A DNA stretch of 11,907 bases from Euperipatoides rowelli (Eukaryota; Onychophora; Udeonychophora; Euonychophora; Peripatopsidae), in the NCBI GenBank assembly GCA_003024985.2, contig PXIH01S0000023.1; one strand, given 5' to 3'. Below are positions 1-6,938 of the stretch, piece after piece (position 1 is the stretch's first letter; each line of letters begins with the position of its first letter). The position numbers were made by a program, and so were the translations under genes. Below the pieces are notes generated by a model. That model did no database searches and had not been told where the DNA came from. It saw only the letters and a program-made list of their open reading frames with translations.

Positions 1-1220
1 TCTAAAAAAATATTACTATAATAAGTTAAGGACTAGCCTACCTTGATTTTTAATGTGCGAGTGAATTAAATTGATGCTTGGTCACACCTCGACTACATTT
101 TCATAATGTCAGCTGATAGGAAAGTCACCTCCATATACCTCCATTCGCTTACTGATCGCTAGTATTATTTTTATGCACATGGAATATAATAACTGCGGTA
201 TCCTGCAAATTTATTTACATTGTAGTTATATTTTTAAAACCGATCAAAAACTTTCTTAATATATGGAAAGTATCTGATGCGGGCGGAACATTTTTATTCT
301 CACAAAAAATAGCATAAAAACATTTGACGCGATATAAAAATTTTGATGCGGGCGGTAACCAGAAACTATATTCCAACTTTTAGTGCCCTTAAAAATATTC
401 ATTGAATTAACATTATTTTAAATTATGTTCTAACATTTAATTACCGTACCAACTTTTCAACCTGGATCCATAATATCACTTTTAAGAAAACATGTTAAGA
501 AAATTCTTTCTATGTTGCATAAATGACTACGGTATTAGAATTTTTTTTTTTTTTAAATAAATGGCCTATATATGAATTGTTATGTGTACAATCTAATACA
601 AAGCTTAAAGGGTTTTCCATGACATTTACATCCAAATTTTAAAATGGTCATGAAATGTTCTTAAAAAAATGGGTCCTTGTATGTTCCAAAGTAATGTTTC
701 TTGAAAATTAAGACTCAATGTCAAATAACATACAAGCCTAAATGACATTTAGGTTAAAATCAGTCGATAATACACTATAAAACTATAATGGATATCAAAA
801 TTGTCAGAATATCAAAATTCCTTTAATCAAAAAAGTCTTTAAATGTAAACATTCTTTGTTTATCTTTGGAATGATGACATTTTCCATTTTAATAAAGGCA
901 AATGTATAACAATTTCTGACATTTACAATACTACAAAGAAAACATGGAAGGTACAAACAAGAAACAGCCTCATCATCTTCTTCACCGTTTAAAATATCAG
1001 CAGTGAGATTTAGGAGAGAAAGTTTTCATTATGTCACTCCCTGTACACTTTCTGTCATCCTTCACTATCTTACTGTCAAACAGAAACTTTTTCTCAGTAC
1101 ATCCATTAAAGTTGGATGAAAAAAATATTTACATAATTACATGTTTGTTAATAAGGCACATTGTAGAAAATGGAGGAGAGGGTGAGAGAAGAGGTCCAGC
1201 TATGACATATTTTTAAAATT
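1..1220. other. AT-rich non-coding stretch, no gene recognised
   Basis: No splice-bounded exon, RNA gene or mobile-element end was recognised here. A slightly GC-richer patch near 61-170 has no long open frame. A run of 14 T occupies 541-554. The longest frame on the plus strand (1031-1216, 61 codons) lies in a sequence rich in A and T. It has no recognisable domain and its length is within chance expectation for this composition, so it is not called as a gene. Confidence 0.6.
275..355. repeat. Short direct repeat TGATGCGGGCGG, two copies
   Basis: The 12-mer TGATGCGGGCGG occurs at 275-286 and again at 344-355, 69 bp apart. A related CpG-containing stretch (TTGACGCGATA) lies between them near 324-334. 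The GC-rich 12-mer stands out against the AT-rich surroundings. It may be the remnant of a tandem unit or of a dispersed repeat; the family is not recognised. Confidence 0.55.
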
Positions 1221-1348
1221 TTATTTTATCATTTTACTTTAAATTATCATTAACTATACAAATATAGTAAACTACGGGCCTATAACTGGTTAATTTTTTA
1301 CTATATTTGTAAAGTTAAAGGTAATTAAAATAAAAATGTAAATAATAT
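1221..1348. repeat. Imperfect inverted repeat forming a ~50 bp stem
   Basis: The arms are roughly 1221-1271 and 1297-1348, with a 25 bp loop. The inner 15 bp of each arm (1257-1271 and 1297-1311) are perfectly complementary, and 20 of the inner 21 positions match. Complementarity continues outward at a lower level, by eye near 80% with small indels. Such a structure could be a short foldback transposon (MITE-like), a hairpin RNA precursor, or an AT-rich cruciform. No target-site duplication was found, so its origin is open. Confidence 0.6.
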
Positions 1349-2150
1349 ACATATATGTGGTAGATGGACCTTTTCCCAACCCCCTCTCTAACCATTTTTT
1401 TAGGATGTGATTTATAACATGACATAGAATTAAATAAATAATTTTGTATCTTGCTTCAGCAGATAATGTACTGAGTTAATTTTTCTGTCTAGCAGTGAAA
1501 AAAAGAAAGGATGATAGGAAGTATTTAATTTTTTTTAATTAAATGTAGGGCAGGTCTAAATCTCATTGACACTTTCCCCTGTTGAATATGCCACTTTATT
1601 TTATTTTTACATTGGCTGCCTTGTCACCCATAAATGGTTGACATCTATATTTTATAGGGAACCATATTACCCATCTATGGCTGATAATTATACTTTTTGT
1701 TGAAGATACATTACCCAAGTTTGAAAATAAGGCTATACTAGTATTTTTTGGTATTTGGCAAAAAATGTATTAAAAATAAAACACTTGACCCTGGGAGGAT
1801 TTTGAGTAATTTTGGATTGGTAGCCATTGTGTTAATAAGAATTAACATGAAATCTTTCATTTTATTGTATAATGGGAATTGTTTTGACATTATGTTCTAA
1901 GCAAACATATCATGAAACATAACATTTTTCATATACATAATTTAGTTAACCGTAATTTGTTTCAATAACATTTCATTCTCTATTATTTATTATTTAAGAA
2001 AACTGAAACAAAGTGAAAAGATTAGTGGATAATACAAAATAAATACAGTAAATCCTCACTAAATTATTCCAGTGAAGAATATGAGTTTTGATTTCATTCA
2101 ATACAAGTTATACTGCAAATTAAGTTAATATACACAACATTTATATTTTT
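1349..2150. other. AT-rich non-coding stretch
   Basis: No gene was recognised. An acceptor-like sequence (TTTTTCTGTCTAG, ending at about 1491) is followed by a purine-rich stretch with no good donor, so no exon is called. The rest is AT-rich with scattered homopolymers. Confidence 0.55.
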
Positions 2151-2362
2151 ATGATCGGGATCTAATAAAATCAACTAATAAATTGTGTATATCGGTACTA
2201 ATAATTTAAACTTCTAAATTTACTTGCAAAAAAGTAGCCAATGCTAAAACAAATAAATATTTTTTTTTTAAAAAAATATGATATAATAAAATTAACTAGC
2301 GAATAATTTTAGTATTATCGATTTAAAGTTCTAACTTATCTGCCAAATCCGGTTGATGCTAA
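2151..2362 (+). repeat. Diverged direct duplication of ~85-100 bp
   Basis: Segment 2151-2247 and segment 2278-2362 share a series of blocks in the same order: ATGAT, TAATAAAAT, AACTA, ATTTAAA, TCTAA, and ATGCTAA at the end. Lengths differ by about 12 bp and identity is only moderate. This is best read as an old tandem duplication or two decayed copies of one repeat. It is judged by eye and needs alignment. Confidence 0.4.
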
Positions 2363-2655
2363 TGAATTATGATTTTGTAAGATTTTTTTTTCATTGTTTA
2401 CATCCAAATGATTATAACAATCAAACTGCTTAAACCTCCACGAGTTTATATTTTTGAATACTTGTAGGTGTTTAACAATTATTTTGGTGTAAAACACTAT
2501 CTTATTAGTTATTATATTCTAATTTTTTAAAAGCATATGGAAGACTATAAACATCAGCTTTGATGTTTAATTGACTATTTTTATTTAAAATGTAACATTT
2601 TTTAATACGGTTTATTATTAATCTATAATGACATTTATAATTGATGCAGTGAATG
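2363..2655. other. AT-rich spacer before the tandem array
   Basis: Nothing was recognised. The minus-strand frame that crosses this stretch runs into the 47-48 bp repeat array and is a by-product of AT-rich repeat sequence rather than a gene. Confidence 0.5.
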
Positions 2656-2837
2656 TTTGCATTATTCATTATAAATGTCTGAAATTTTAACAAAGCTAAA
2701 CTTTTGCATTATCCATCATACATGTCTGGAAATTTTAACAAAACTGAACTTTTGCAATATCCATTATAAATGTCTGAAATTTTAACAAAACTGAACTTTT
2801 GCAATATCCATTATAAATGTCTGGAATTTTAACAAAA
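2656..2837 (+). repeat. 47-48 bp tandem repeat array, left part (about 4 copies)
   Basis: Copies start at 2656, 2703, 2751 and 2798, so the period is 47-48 bp. Each copy runs from TTTGCAWTAT through CCATTATAAATGTCTG and a TTTTAACAAA block to CTGAAC. Copies differ at only a few positions. The fourth copy stops after 40 bp, exactly where the inserted element begins at 2838. A further copy resumes at 3974, so the array existed before the insertion. Confidence 0.85.
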
Positions 2838-2842
2838 GGCGT

Positions 2843-2937
2843 GTTCGTCAATAGCCAACTTTTTTAATTATTTAAATAATTCGATACTTTTTCTTCGTCA
2901 TTAAGCACATGAAATGAACTATACCGTTCGTCATTAG
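2843..2937 (+). repeat. Subterminal motif GTTCGTCAWWAG, left cluster
   Basis: Variants of GTTCGTCAWWAG occur at 2843-2854, 2893-2905 (CTTCGTCATTAAG) and 2926-2937 near the left end of the element. Near the right end they occur at 3876-3887 (GTTCGTCTATAA) and, inverted, at 3945-3956. Clustered short motifs near both ends are typical of transposase-binding sites in several DNA transposon families; that role here is inference. Confidence 0.55.
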
Positions 2938-3023
2938 AAAATCTCGTTTATTTCATGCGTTTCGTTTCAAACTTTTTGACCCTGCTCGAGAGGTGGGTTA
3001 CTTAGTGAGATTTGAGTTTCAAA

Positions 3024-3080
3024 ATGGCGGATAAAAAAAGTTATCGTTGCTTTCACTATGAATTTATTAAAAGAATTTAA
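3024..3080 (+). pseudogene. Possible remnant of a transposase start (18 codons)
   Basis: An ATG in good context (TTTCAAAATGG) opens an 18-codon frame, MADKKSYRCFHYEFIKRI, that stops at 3078-3080. It lies about 190 bp inside the left end of the inserted element, where a transposase gene could begin. It may be the start of an internally deleted gene. The frame is short and matches no family I recognise, so chance is a serious alternative. Confidence 0.15.
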
Positions 3081-3390
3081 ATTGTTATGTAAAAACTGAG
3101 TGATTACAATATCTTAGATGATGGGATAGCGATAATTTTTCATTTTAATCATCTGCAATCCTAATCATGATTTTACATTCATTGTTTTGGNGGAAAAATA
3201 CTTTGATTTTAAATATCCTCGTAAGTAAGGCTGCGCAAGTCTTTACCTGAAAGGATTAATGCTGTAATTTGAAAATGCTAGTCTTTGTAAAATAGTCTTC
3301 AATAAAAAAATTTTTTTTTCTTCATTTTACTAATACTTTAAAATTTTATCTTTAATTGCATCGGAATTATTATTGCATAAAAGCATACTA

Positions 3391-3397
3391 AACTTTT
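3391..3397 (+). repeat. Candidate target-site duplication, left copy
   Basis: AACTTTT abuts the left end of the foldback element and is repeated exactly at 3822-3828 abutting its right end. T-rich sequence on the right makes a chance match easier, so this is strong but not conclusive support for the element's boundaries. Confidence 0.55.
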
Positions 3398-3593
3398 GGT
3401 TACAGTACGCTTTTATCAGCAGAAACCGTTAAAAAAATATGCAACTCATTTTTAAGGAATTAATAGATTTGACACTCACCTTCAATTTGGGCTATGGAAG
3501 AACACTTCGTTCTCTATAGACATTGATCGTTTTATGAAAAAACATCTTCGTTAACAATCGTTTAAGCCATTATAACGCCATTTCTTTTAGATA

Positions 3594-3633
3594 CCACCTA
3601 GCGGTGGATGAAGGAAGGATACTTCCTTCATCC
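3594..3633. repeat. Adjacent hairpins in the centre of the foldback element
   Basis: GGATGAAGGAAG at 3606-3617 and CTTCCTTCATCC at 3622-3633 are perfect 12 bp inverted copies around a 4 bp GATA loop. Directly before and overlapping by two bases, CCACC (3594-3598) and GGTGG (3603-3607) form a 5 bp stem. The arrangement could extrude as a small cruciform at the tip of the larger foldback. Confidence 0.7.
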
Positions 3634-3677
3634 AAAACCCGTAACTAGATATCTCTTACGCTGACATAAAATAGTGC

Positions 3678-3695
3678 AAAAACGAGCTCGTTTTT
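3678..3695. repeat. Perfect 18 bp palindrome
   Basis: AAAAACGAGCTCGTTTTT is a perfect palindrome without a loop, just before the right arm of the foldback element. It is centred on GAGCTC. No function is known; it may be a structural or binding element of the transposon. Confidence 0.75.
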
Positions 3696-3973
3696 TTTAA
3701 ATGATCAAAATGTATAGTAAACGAAGTGTTCTTGCATAGCCCAAAGTGTCAAATCTATTAATTCCTTTAATATAAGTTGCATATTTTTTTAACGCTGCTG
3801 CTGATAAGGCTTACCGTAACCAACTTTTTTTATTATGATTGAGTACTTTGCTACTCAGAAAGGCCAACTTTGATCGTTCGTCTATAAAATTAAATGTTCA
3901 CATGACCAGGTATAAACCAAATAAACGAAACGCACTGAAAAAATCTTATGACGAACATGCCTAAAGCATAGCT

Positions 3974-4020
3974 TTTGCATTATCCATTATAAATGTCTGG
4001 AATTTTTAACAAAGCTGATC
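3974..4020 (+). repeat. 47-48 bp tandem repeat, right copy after the insertion
   Basis: This is one more copy of the unit seen at 2656-2837, again with TTTGCATTATCCATTATAAA and TGTCTGGAA. It follows the right end of the inserted element by 12 bp. The segment between (3962-3973) does not match the missing tail of the interrupted copy exactly, which suggests a small rearrangement at the insertion. Confidence 0.8.
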
Positions 4021-4281
4021 AAAGAAAGAAACTTGAGATTGAATAAATAGTATTCCATCACTACATATTTTCTTTTTGTATACATAATTGCAAAAACATA
4101 TTTTCCTTTTTGCATACATAATTTAAGAGCCCCTCCCCCCCCCTTAAAAAGAAAAATCCAACAAAATAAAAAGAGAATCAATAATTTTCTAACAAGTTTA
4201 AATTTTTTTTTTCTAAAAAAAAAAAATCAGAAAAAGATAAATAAAGATGTTCTCACTCAAAAGGTTATTGGGTAGGTGGTA
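4021..4281. other. AT-rich spacer with a poly-C run
   Basis: No gene was recognised. Nine C occupy 4135-4143, just after CCCCT, in an otherwise A-rich strand. Homopolymer A and T runs follow at 4201-4230. The minus-strand frame that covers the poly-C run reads as low-complexity glycines and hydrophobic residues and is not credible as a gene. Confidence 0.5.
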
Positions 4282-4287
4282 TTTATT
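4282..4287 (-). terminator. Possible polyadenylation signal AATAAA
   Basis: The plus strand reads TTTATT, that is AATAAA on the minus strand. It lies 110 bp past the stop codon of the proposed minus-strand gene model (stop at 4397-4399). The hexamer is frequent by chance in AT-rich DNA, so its weight depends on the gene model. Confidence 0.2.
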
Positions 4288-4296
4288 GTGATTATG

Positions 4297-4317
4297 TATG
4301 TGTGTGTCTGTGTGTGT
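4297..4317 (+). repeat. TG microsatellite, once interrupted
   Basis: TG dinucleotides run from about 4297 to 4317 with a single C interruption at 4308. The tract would lie in the 3' untranslated part of the proposed minus-strand gene as CA repeats. Dinucleotide tracts of this kind vary in length between individuals. Confidence 0.8.
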
Positions 4318-4396
4318 TAGTGTATACCTCAATCTATTTTCCATTTTAACTATTTTAAGTTAAAATCTATTGCAATTCTCTCCTAGTGTAGGTTAT

Positions 4397-5282
4397 TTAT
4401 AATAATGAAATATTACTTATGATGTGACTTGTGCTTCTCCTATAGACTGAAGCTGTCTCCTTGGATGCTAATGAAGCACAGAACATTTCAACCGTCTGAG
4501 TGTATTCTCTTAAAGAAAAGAAAAGAATTACACTTTTCTAAAGTTACAACTAAAATATAGTTGAATACTACAGTAATTAGTTTTGGCTAGCATCAGTAAA
4601 AAAGTTTTTTTTTAACAGTAAATTACATTTAGTAAAAAAAAAAAGAATTAAAATCAAAGTTTAGTTCTAAGAAAGGCATTCCAAATCATATCAAACAAAA
4701 AAGATTAATTTTTCTCTAGATTTATAATAGCATATTGATCCCTTTGGCATTTAACCTTTAAATATTACAATAAAATAATAGATGCCATTTAAAATTATAT
4801 TGCCAGTTTCTTTTAATTTAAAGTATCATAGGTAATCATTTTATAATCAAAAACAATATCATCAAAATAAAATAATTGGGAAAGTAATGTAAACTAATGA
4901 ATGAAAGATGAGATAGCTTTTCTAAAGACATTTATGATGGATTCAAATGGTAACTTACTTTTATTATACCTAATCAAGTAATCATGTTTCTCTATCACTT
5001 CATTTTATTTTGTTTGGAAAATAAAAATATTTTTATAAATTTTGGTGTTAGATAAATTGGTGTTTACAGTAGTAGTTGACCCAAATTTAGAGATATATTT
5101 TTTAATTTTTTACATATGAATTAGCCTAAGTATGTGGAAAATAAACAAATAACGTGTAACAACAATGTTGAGTGCAGCTTCTAATTGAAAAGAAAAACAG
5201 CGGAAGTCATAAAAGTTTCCATTTTTAATGCTGCACTTAAAAAAAATCTAAGTCAGGAGCAAGTCCTTACCNCATCTGCCAT
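4397..5282 (-). CDS. Speculative two-exon minus-strand gene model, product unknown
   Basis: On the minus strand, ATGGCAGATGNG (5282-5271) sits in a strong start context (ACAAAATGG) and is followed at once by a splice donor, GTAAGG. No ATG lies between the predicted transcription start and this codon. About 760 bp on, a pyrimidine tract TTCTTTTCTTTTCTTTAAG (4527-4509) marks an acceptor region. Using the CAG that ends at 4496 as acceptor keeps the frame: 4495-4397 encodes 32 residues starting TVEMFCASLASKETASVYRR, then stop. The total would be 36 residues, with the fourth unknown because of the N at 5272. Using the first AG (4510-4509) instead gives an early stop, which weighs against the model. 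A heat-shock-like promoter lies upstream and AATAAA downstream. I recognise no protein family. It could be a small-peptide gene, a non-coding RNA, the first exon of a gene whose other exons lie elsewhere, or chance. Confidence 0.2.
4446..4499 (+). CDS. Alternative reading: plus-strand terminal exon candidate
   Basis: An acceptor-like sequence, TGCTTCTCCTATAG, ends at 4445. The 54 bp that follow are open in phase 0 as TEAVSLDANEAQNISTV and stop at 4497-4499. The last residues, STV, would fit a class I PDZ-binding tail. This overlaps the proposed minus-strand exon 2, and both cannot be right. No matching upstream exon was found on the plus strand, so the minus-strand reading is slightly preferred. 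Confidence 0.12.
   Translation, partial: TEAVSLDANEAQNISTV
4530..5160. other. AT-rich stretch, intron in the minus-strand model
   Basis: Nothing was recognised beyond homopolymers. In the minus-strand gene model it is the intron. A possible branch-point sequence, TGTAACT on the minus strand (near 4547-4541), lies about 30 bases before the acceptor. Confidence 0.4.
5168..5240 (-). ncRNA. 73 bp hairpin, possible precursor-type RNA
   Basis: TTGAGTGCAGC at 5168-5178 and GCTGCACTTAA at 5230-5240 pair at 10 of 11 positions. Weaker A/T-rich pairing continues inward. On the minus strand the hairpin lies 30 bases past the proposed splice donor, so it would be intronic. Its size fits a microRNA precursor or a very short foldback element. 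Inner pairing is poor, so confidence as an RNA gene is low. Confidence 0.2.
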
Positions 5283-5289
5283 TTTGTTC

Positions 5290-5307
5290 AATCTCCTAAT
5301 GGAGATT
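5290..5307 (-). promoter_or_regulatory. Hairpin just upstream of the proposed start codon
   Basis: AATCTCC and GGAGATT pair perfectly over 7 bp around a 4 bp loop. On the minus strand the hairpin would lie in the 5' untranslated leader, ending 7 bases before the ATG at 5282. Such a structure could affect translation start; this is inference. Confidence 0.3.
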
Positions 5308-5378
5308 TAACTCAGTTATTCTCAGCTCAGGGCTGACTTCTACAAAAGCAAGAAATATCTTTGAAGGTCAGCACTGTG

Positions 5379-5410
5379 TTTATATACATGTGTTTCATTC
5401 CAGAAAGTTC
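5379..5410 (-). promoter_or_regulatory. TATA box with adjacent heat-shock-element-like site
   Basis: On the minus strand, GAACTTTCTGGAA (5410-5398) matches the three-unit heat-shock element pattern GAAnnTTCnnGAA exactly. TATATAAA follows at 5386-5379, 11 bp away. Heat-shock factor sites directly upstream of a TATA box are the usual layout of animal heat-shock promoters. Transcription would start near 5350-5363 and give a leader of about 70 bases to the ATG at 5282. Each motif alone can occur by chance in AT-rich DNA; the order and spacing are what make it notable. Confidence 0.35.
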
Positions 5411-6925
5411 AGTAAAATGAACAGATGTGCAAACTTGCGCATATGCTGTAGAAGAAGTTTAAGACATGAAGATTACTAGAAGGTCAAAATTAATTGTTTT
5501 TATATTACCATCTTGTCCTGTTAGAAATACACATTCGTTTTGGGTAAGAATTTCAGGGATATATAGCGATAACACTTTTGCTTCTATTAAAATTTTTTTC
5601 ATTGTTTTAATTCTTGAACTACTTCTCTACATGTGATGTTCCCTTTCTCAAAGAAAATATGTGGTAAGATGGCCAGTGCATCCCATTTTGATGCCAAATA
5701 TTCTGGTTTTGAAATGCTTCTATGCTTAATATGTAACAATTTTCAAGGCTTTTATTTTCAATATTTCTTTTACTGATAAAACATTTACAATATGAAAAAT
5801 AAAATGACCCAAATTAAGAAAACTAGTAACTGGATAATTCTATTACAAGATATGGGCATAAAATAAGGTTCTTGCCAATTCCAGCAGAACTTCATAAACA
5901 TTATTACTTCCTGTATTTTTGAAGGGTGTAAAATACATTTTTAATATTTTCATTACTCATGTAGTAGGATATTAAAAGCTAATTGTAGATTTTACATATA
6001 GTATTTAACTAGCATTTCCCCCTTTTAAGTGGAACATTTGTTAATAACATTTGTGTCTAAAATTTATTAATTGCAGCCAAAAATATAATATTTACATATT
6101 TAAAATTATTACTAATTTTAATGCAAAATAAATAAATATTTCACAATATTACTTATTTATATTGCATGATAAATATGAATTTTTAGTCACCAGATGTCAT
6201 CACTAGCAAAGCAATTTATAGTAGGATGATAAAAATAGTTTTTATTTATGTGCACTATGGACTATTTGTATTAAGTTTACCGTATGGGTAGAAAACCCTT
6301 AAAATGCCCGTTTTAAGCTTTAGAATATTAATGAGTAGCTTAAATGAAAAGATTTATCTTCCTTAACATAATTAGAAAATTTATTTATTTATTTATACCG
6401 GATAATGAACCAATTTAGTTGAATCGTTTAGTGAGTGAAATCTGCTGCTCACCACACATCACCAAGATATTTATGCATAAATACAAACATACAGTACCAA
6501 ACTTAGGTTTGAGCTTGTAAAATAAGTTCCTCACACTTGCCAACTTATATTAACAATTTATAAAGATATAACTGGGATGTGGGGGAAGAGGAGCAGAGGG
6601 TATATTAACTGAGATGACAGAAAGAAACCAGTTTTTGTTTTCATAGTACCATATATATTGTATCATGATCCTTAAACAAATTTAGTCATTAAAATTACCT
6701 AAATAATTACCGGTAGGCTAATGTTTTCCTCCTCCCTCGACCTGCACTATCAATTAAACTTCTGTTGGAAAGCCTCCATCTCTATTGTCAAATTAAATAG
6801 TAACCTTAAAAAATATAAAGTTATGATGTCTTAACGTATAAGCCAAGTATCTGTAGATATTGGCAGACTGGGATATTCCAGCAAAGTGCAGTAGCCTATA
6901 CAAGTAACCAATAAAAAAAGTTTAT
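5411..6925. other. AT-rich non-coding stretch
   Basis: No gene is called. A minus-strand frame (5742-5599, 47 codons, no internal Met) has a mixed amino-acid content but no splice signals. Small structures seen are a 14 bp perfect palindrome ATTTATGCATAAAT at 6469-6482, an inverted repeat CTTAAAA/TTTTAAG around a 6 bp loop at 6298-6317, and a TTTA tetranucleotide run at 6380-6396. A purine-rich patch lies near 6577-6600. Confidence 0.5.
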
Positions 6926-6938
6926 GGGGGGGGGGGGG
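6926..6938 (+). repeat. Poly-G run (13 G)
   Basis: Thirteen G are followed by the purine stretch AGGAAGAGGAG. Together with poly-C at 4135-4143 and poly-G at 11271-11284 it contrasts with the AT-rich background. The true length may be uncertain, because such runs are error-prone in sequencing. Confidence 0.85.

Larger units (their letters stand above)
3398..3821. mobile_element. Nested foldback/MITE element with ~125-137 bp terminal inverted repeats
   Basis: The left arm, 3398-3534, and the right arm, 3698-3821, are inverted copies. Both ends begin GGTTAC and share long exact blocks, including a 23 bp identical block around 3455-3477. The left arm carries about 10 extra bases near 3477-3487. 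The element is flanked on both sides by AACTTTT (3391-3397 and 3822-3828), which looks like a 7 bp target-site duplication. The middle, about 160 bp, holds two smaller palindromes and no open frame. Its position shows that it inserted into the outer element after that one had formed. Confidence 0.75.
2838..3961. mobile_element. Non-autonomous DNA transposon-like insertion in the tandem array
   Basis: The left end reads GGCGTGTTCGTCA and the right end, read inward on the minus strand, reads GGCATGTTCGTCA: 12 of 13 terminal bases match. The element interrupts the 47-48 bp array, with repeat copies on both sides. A second exact inverted motif, GCGTTTCGTTT, lies at 2957-2967 and, on the opposite strand, at 3923-3933. 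No long open frame remains, so the copy could not encode its own transposase. A second element (3398-3821) is nested inside; without it and its duplicated target the outer copy would be about 690 bp. No clear target-site duplication was found (left flank AACAAAA, right flank TAAAGCA), so the superfamily is not assigned. One undetermined base lies at 3191. Confidence 0.7.

Noticed and set aside
1031-1216. 61-codon plus-strand open frame
   Set aside because: No recognisable domain, no promoter or splice context, and its length is expected by chance in 12 kb of AT-rich DNA.
2505-2693. 62-codon minus-strand open frame
   Set aside because: It runs through AT-rich sequence and into the tandem repeat; rich in Asn, Lys, Ile and Tyr as expected for non-coding AT-rich DNA.
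2837-3974. Helitron or LTR element as explanation of the insertion
   Set aside because: The ends are inverted repeats rather than TC...CTRR with a 3' hairpin, and there are no long direct terminal repeats.
3987-4181. 64-codon minus-strand open frame
   Set aside because: It includes the poly-C run and part of a tandem repeat unit, giving low-complexity residues; no domain.
5599-5742. Minus-strand frame of 47 codons with protein-like composition
   Set aside because: No Met start, no good acceptor or donor at either side; several dozen frames of this length are expected in the window by chance. Worth a protein search but not called.
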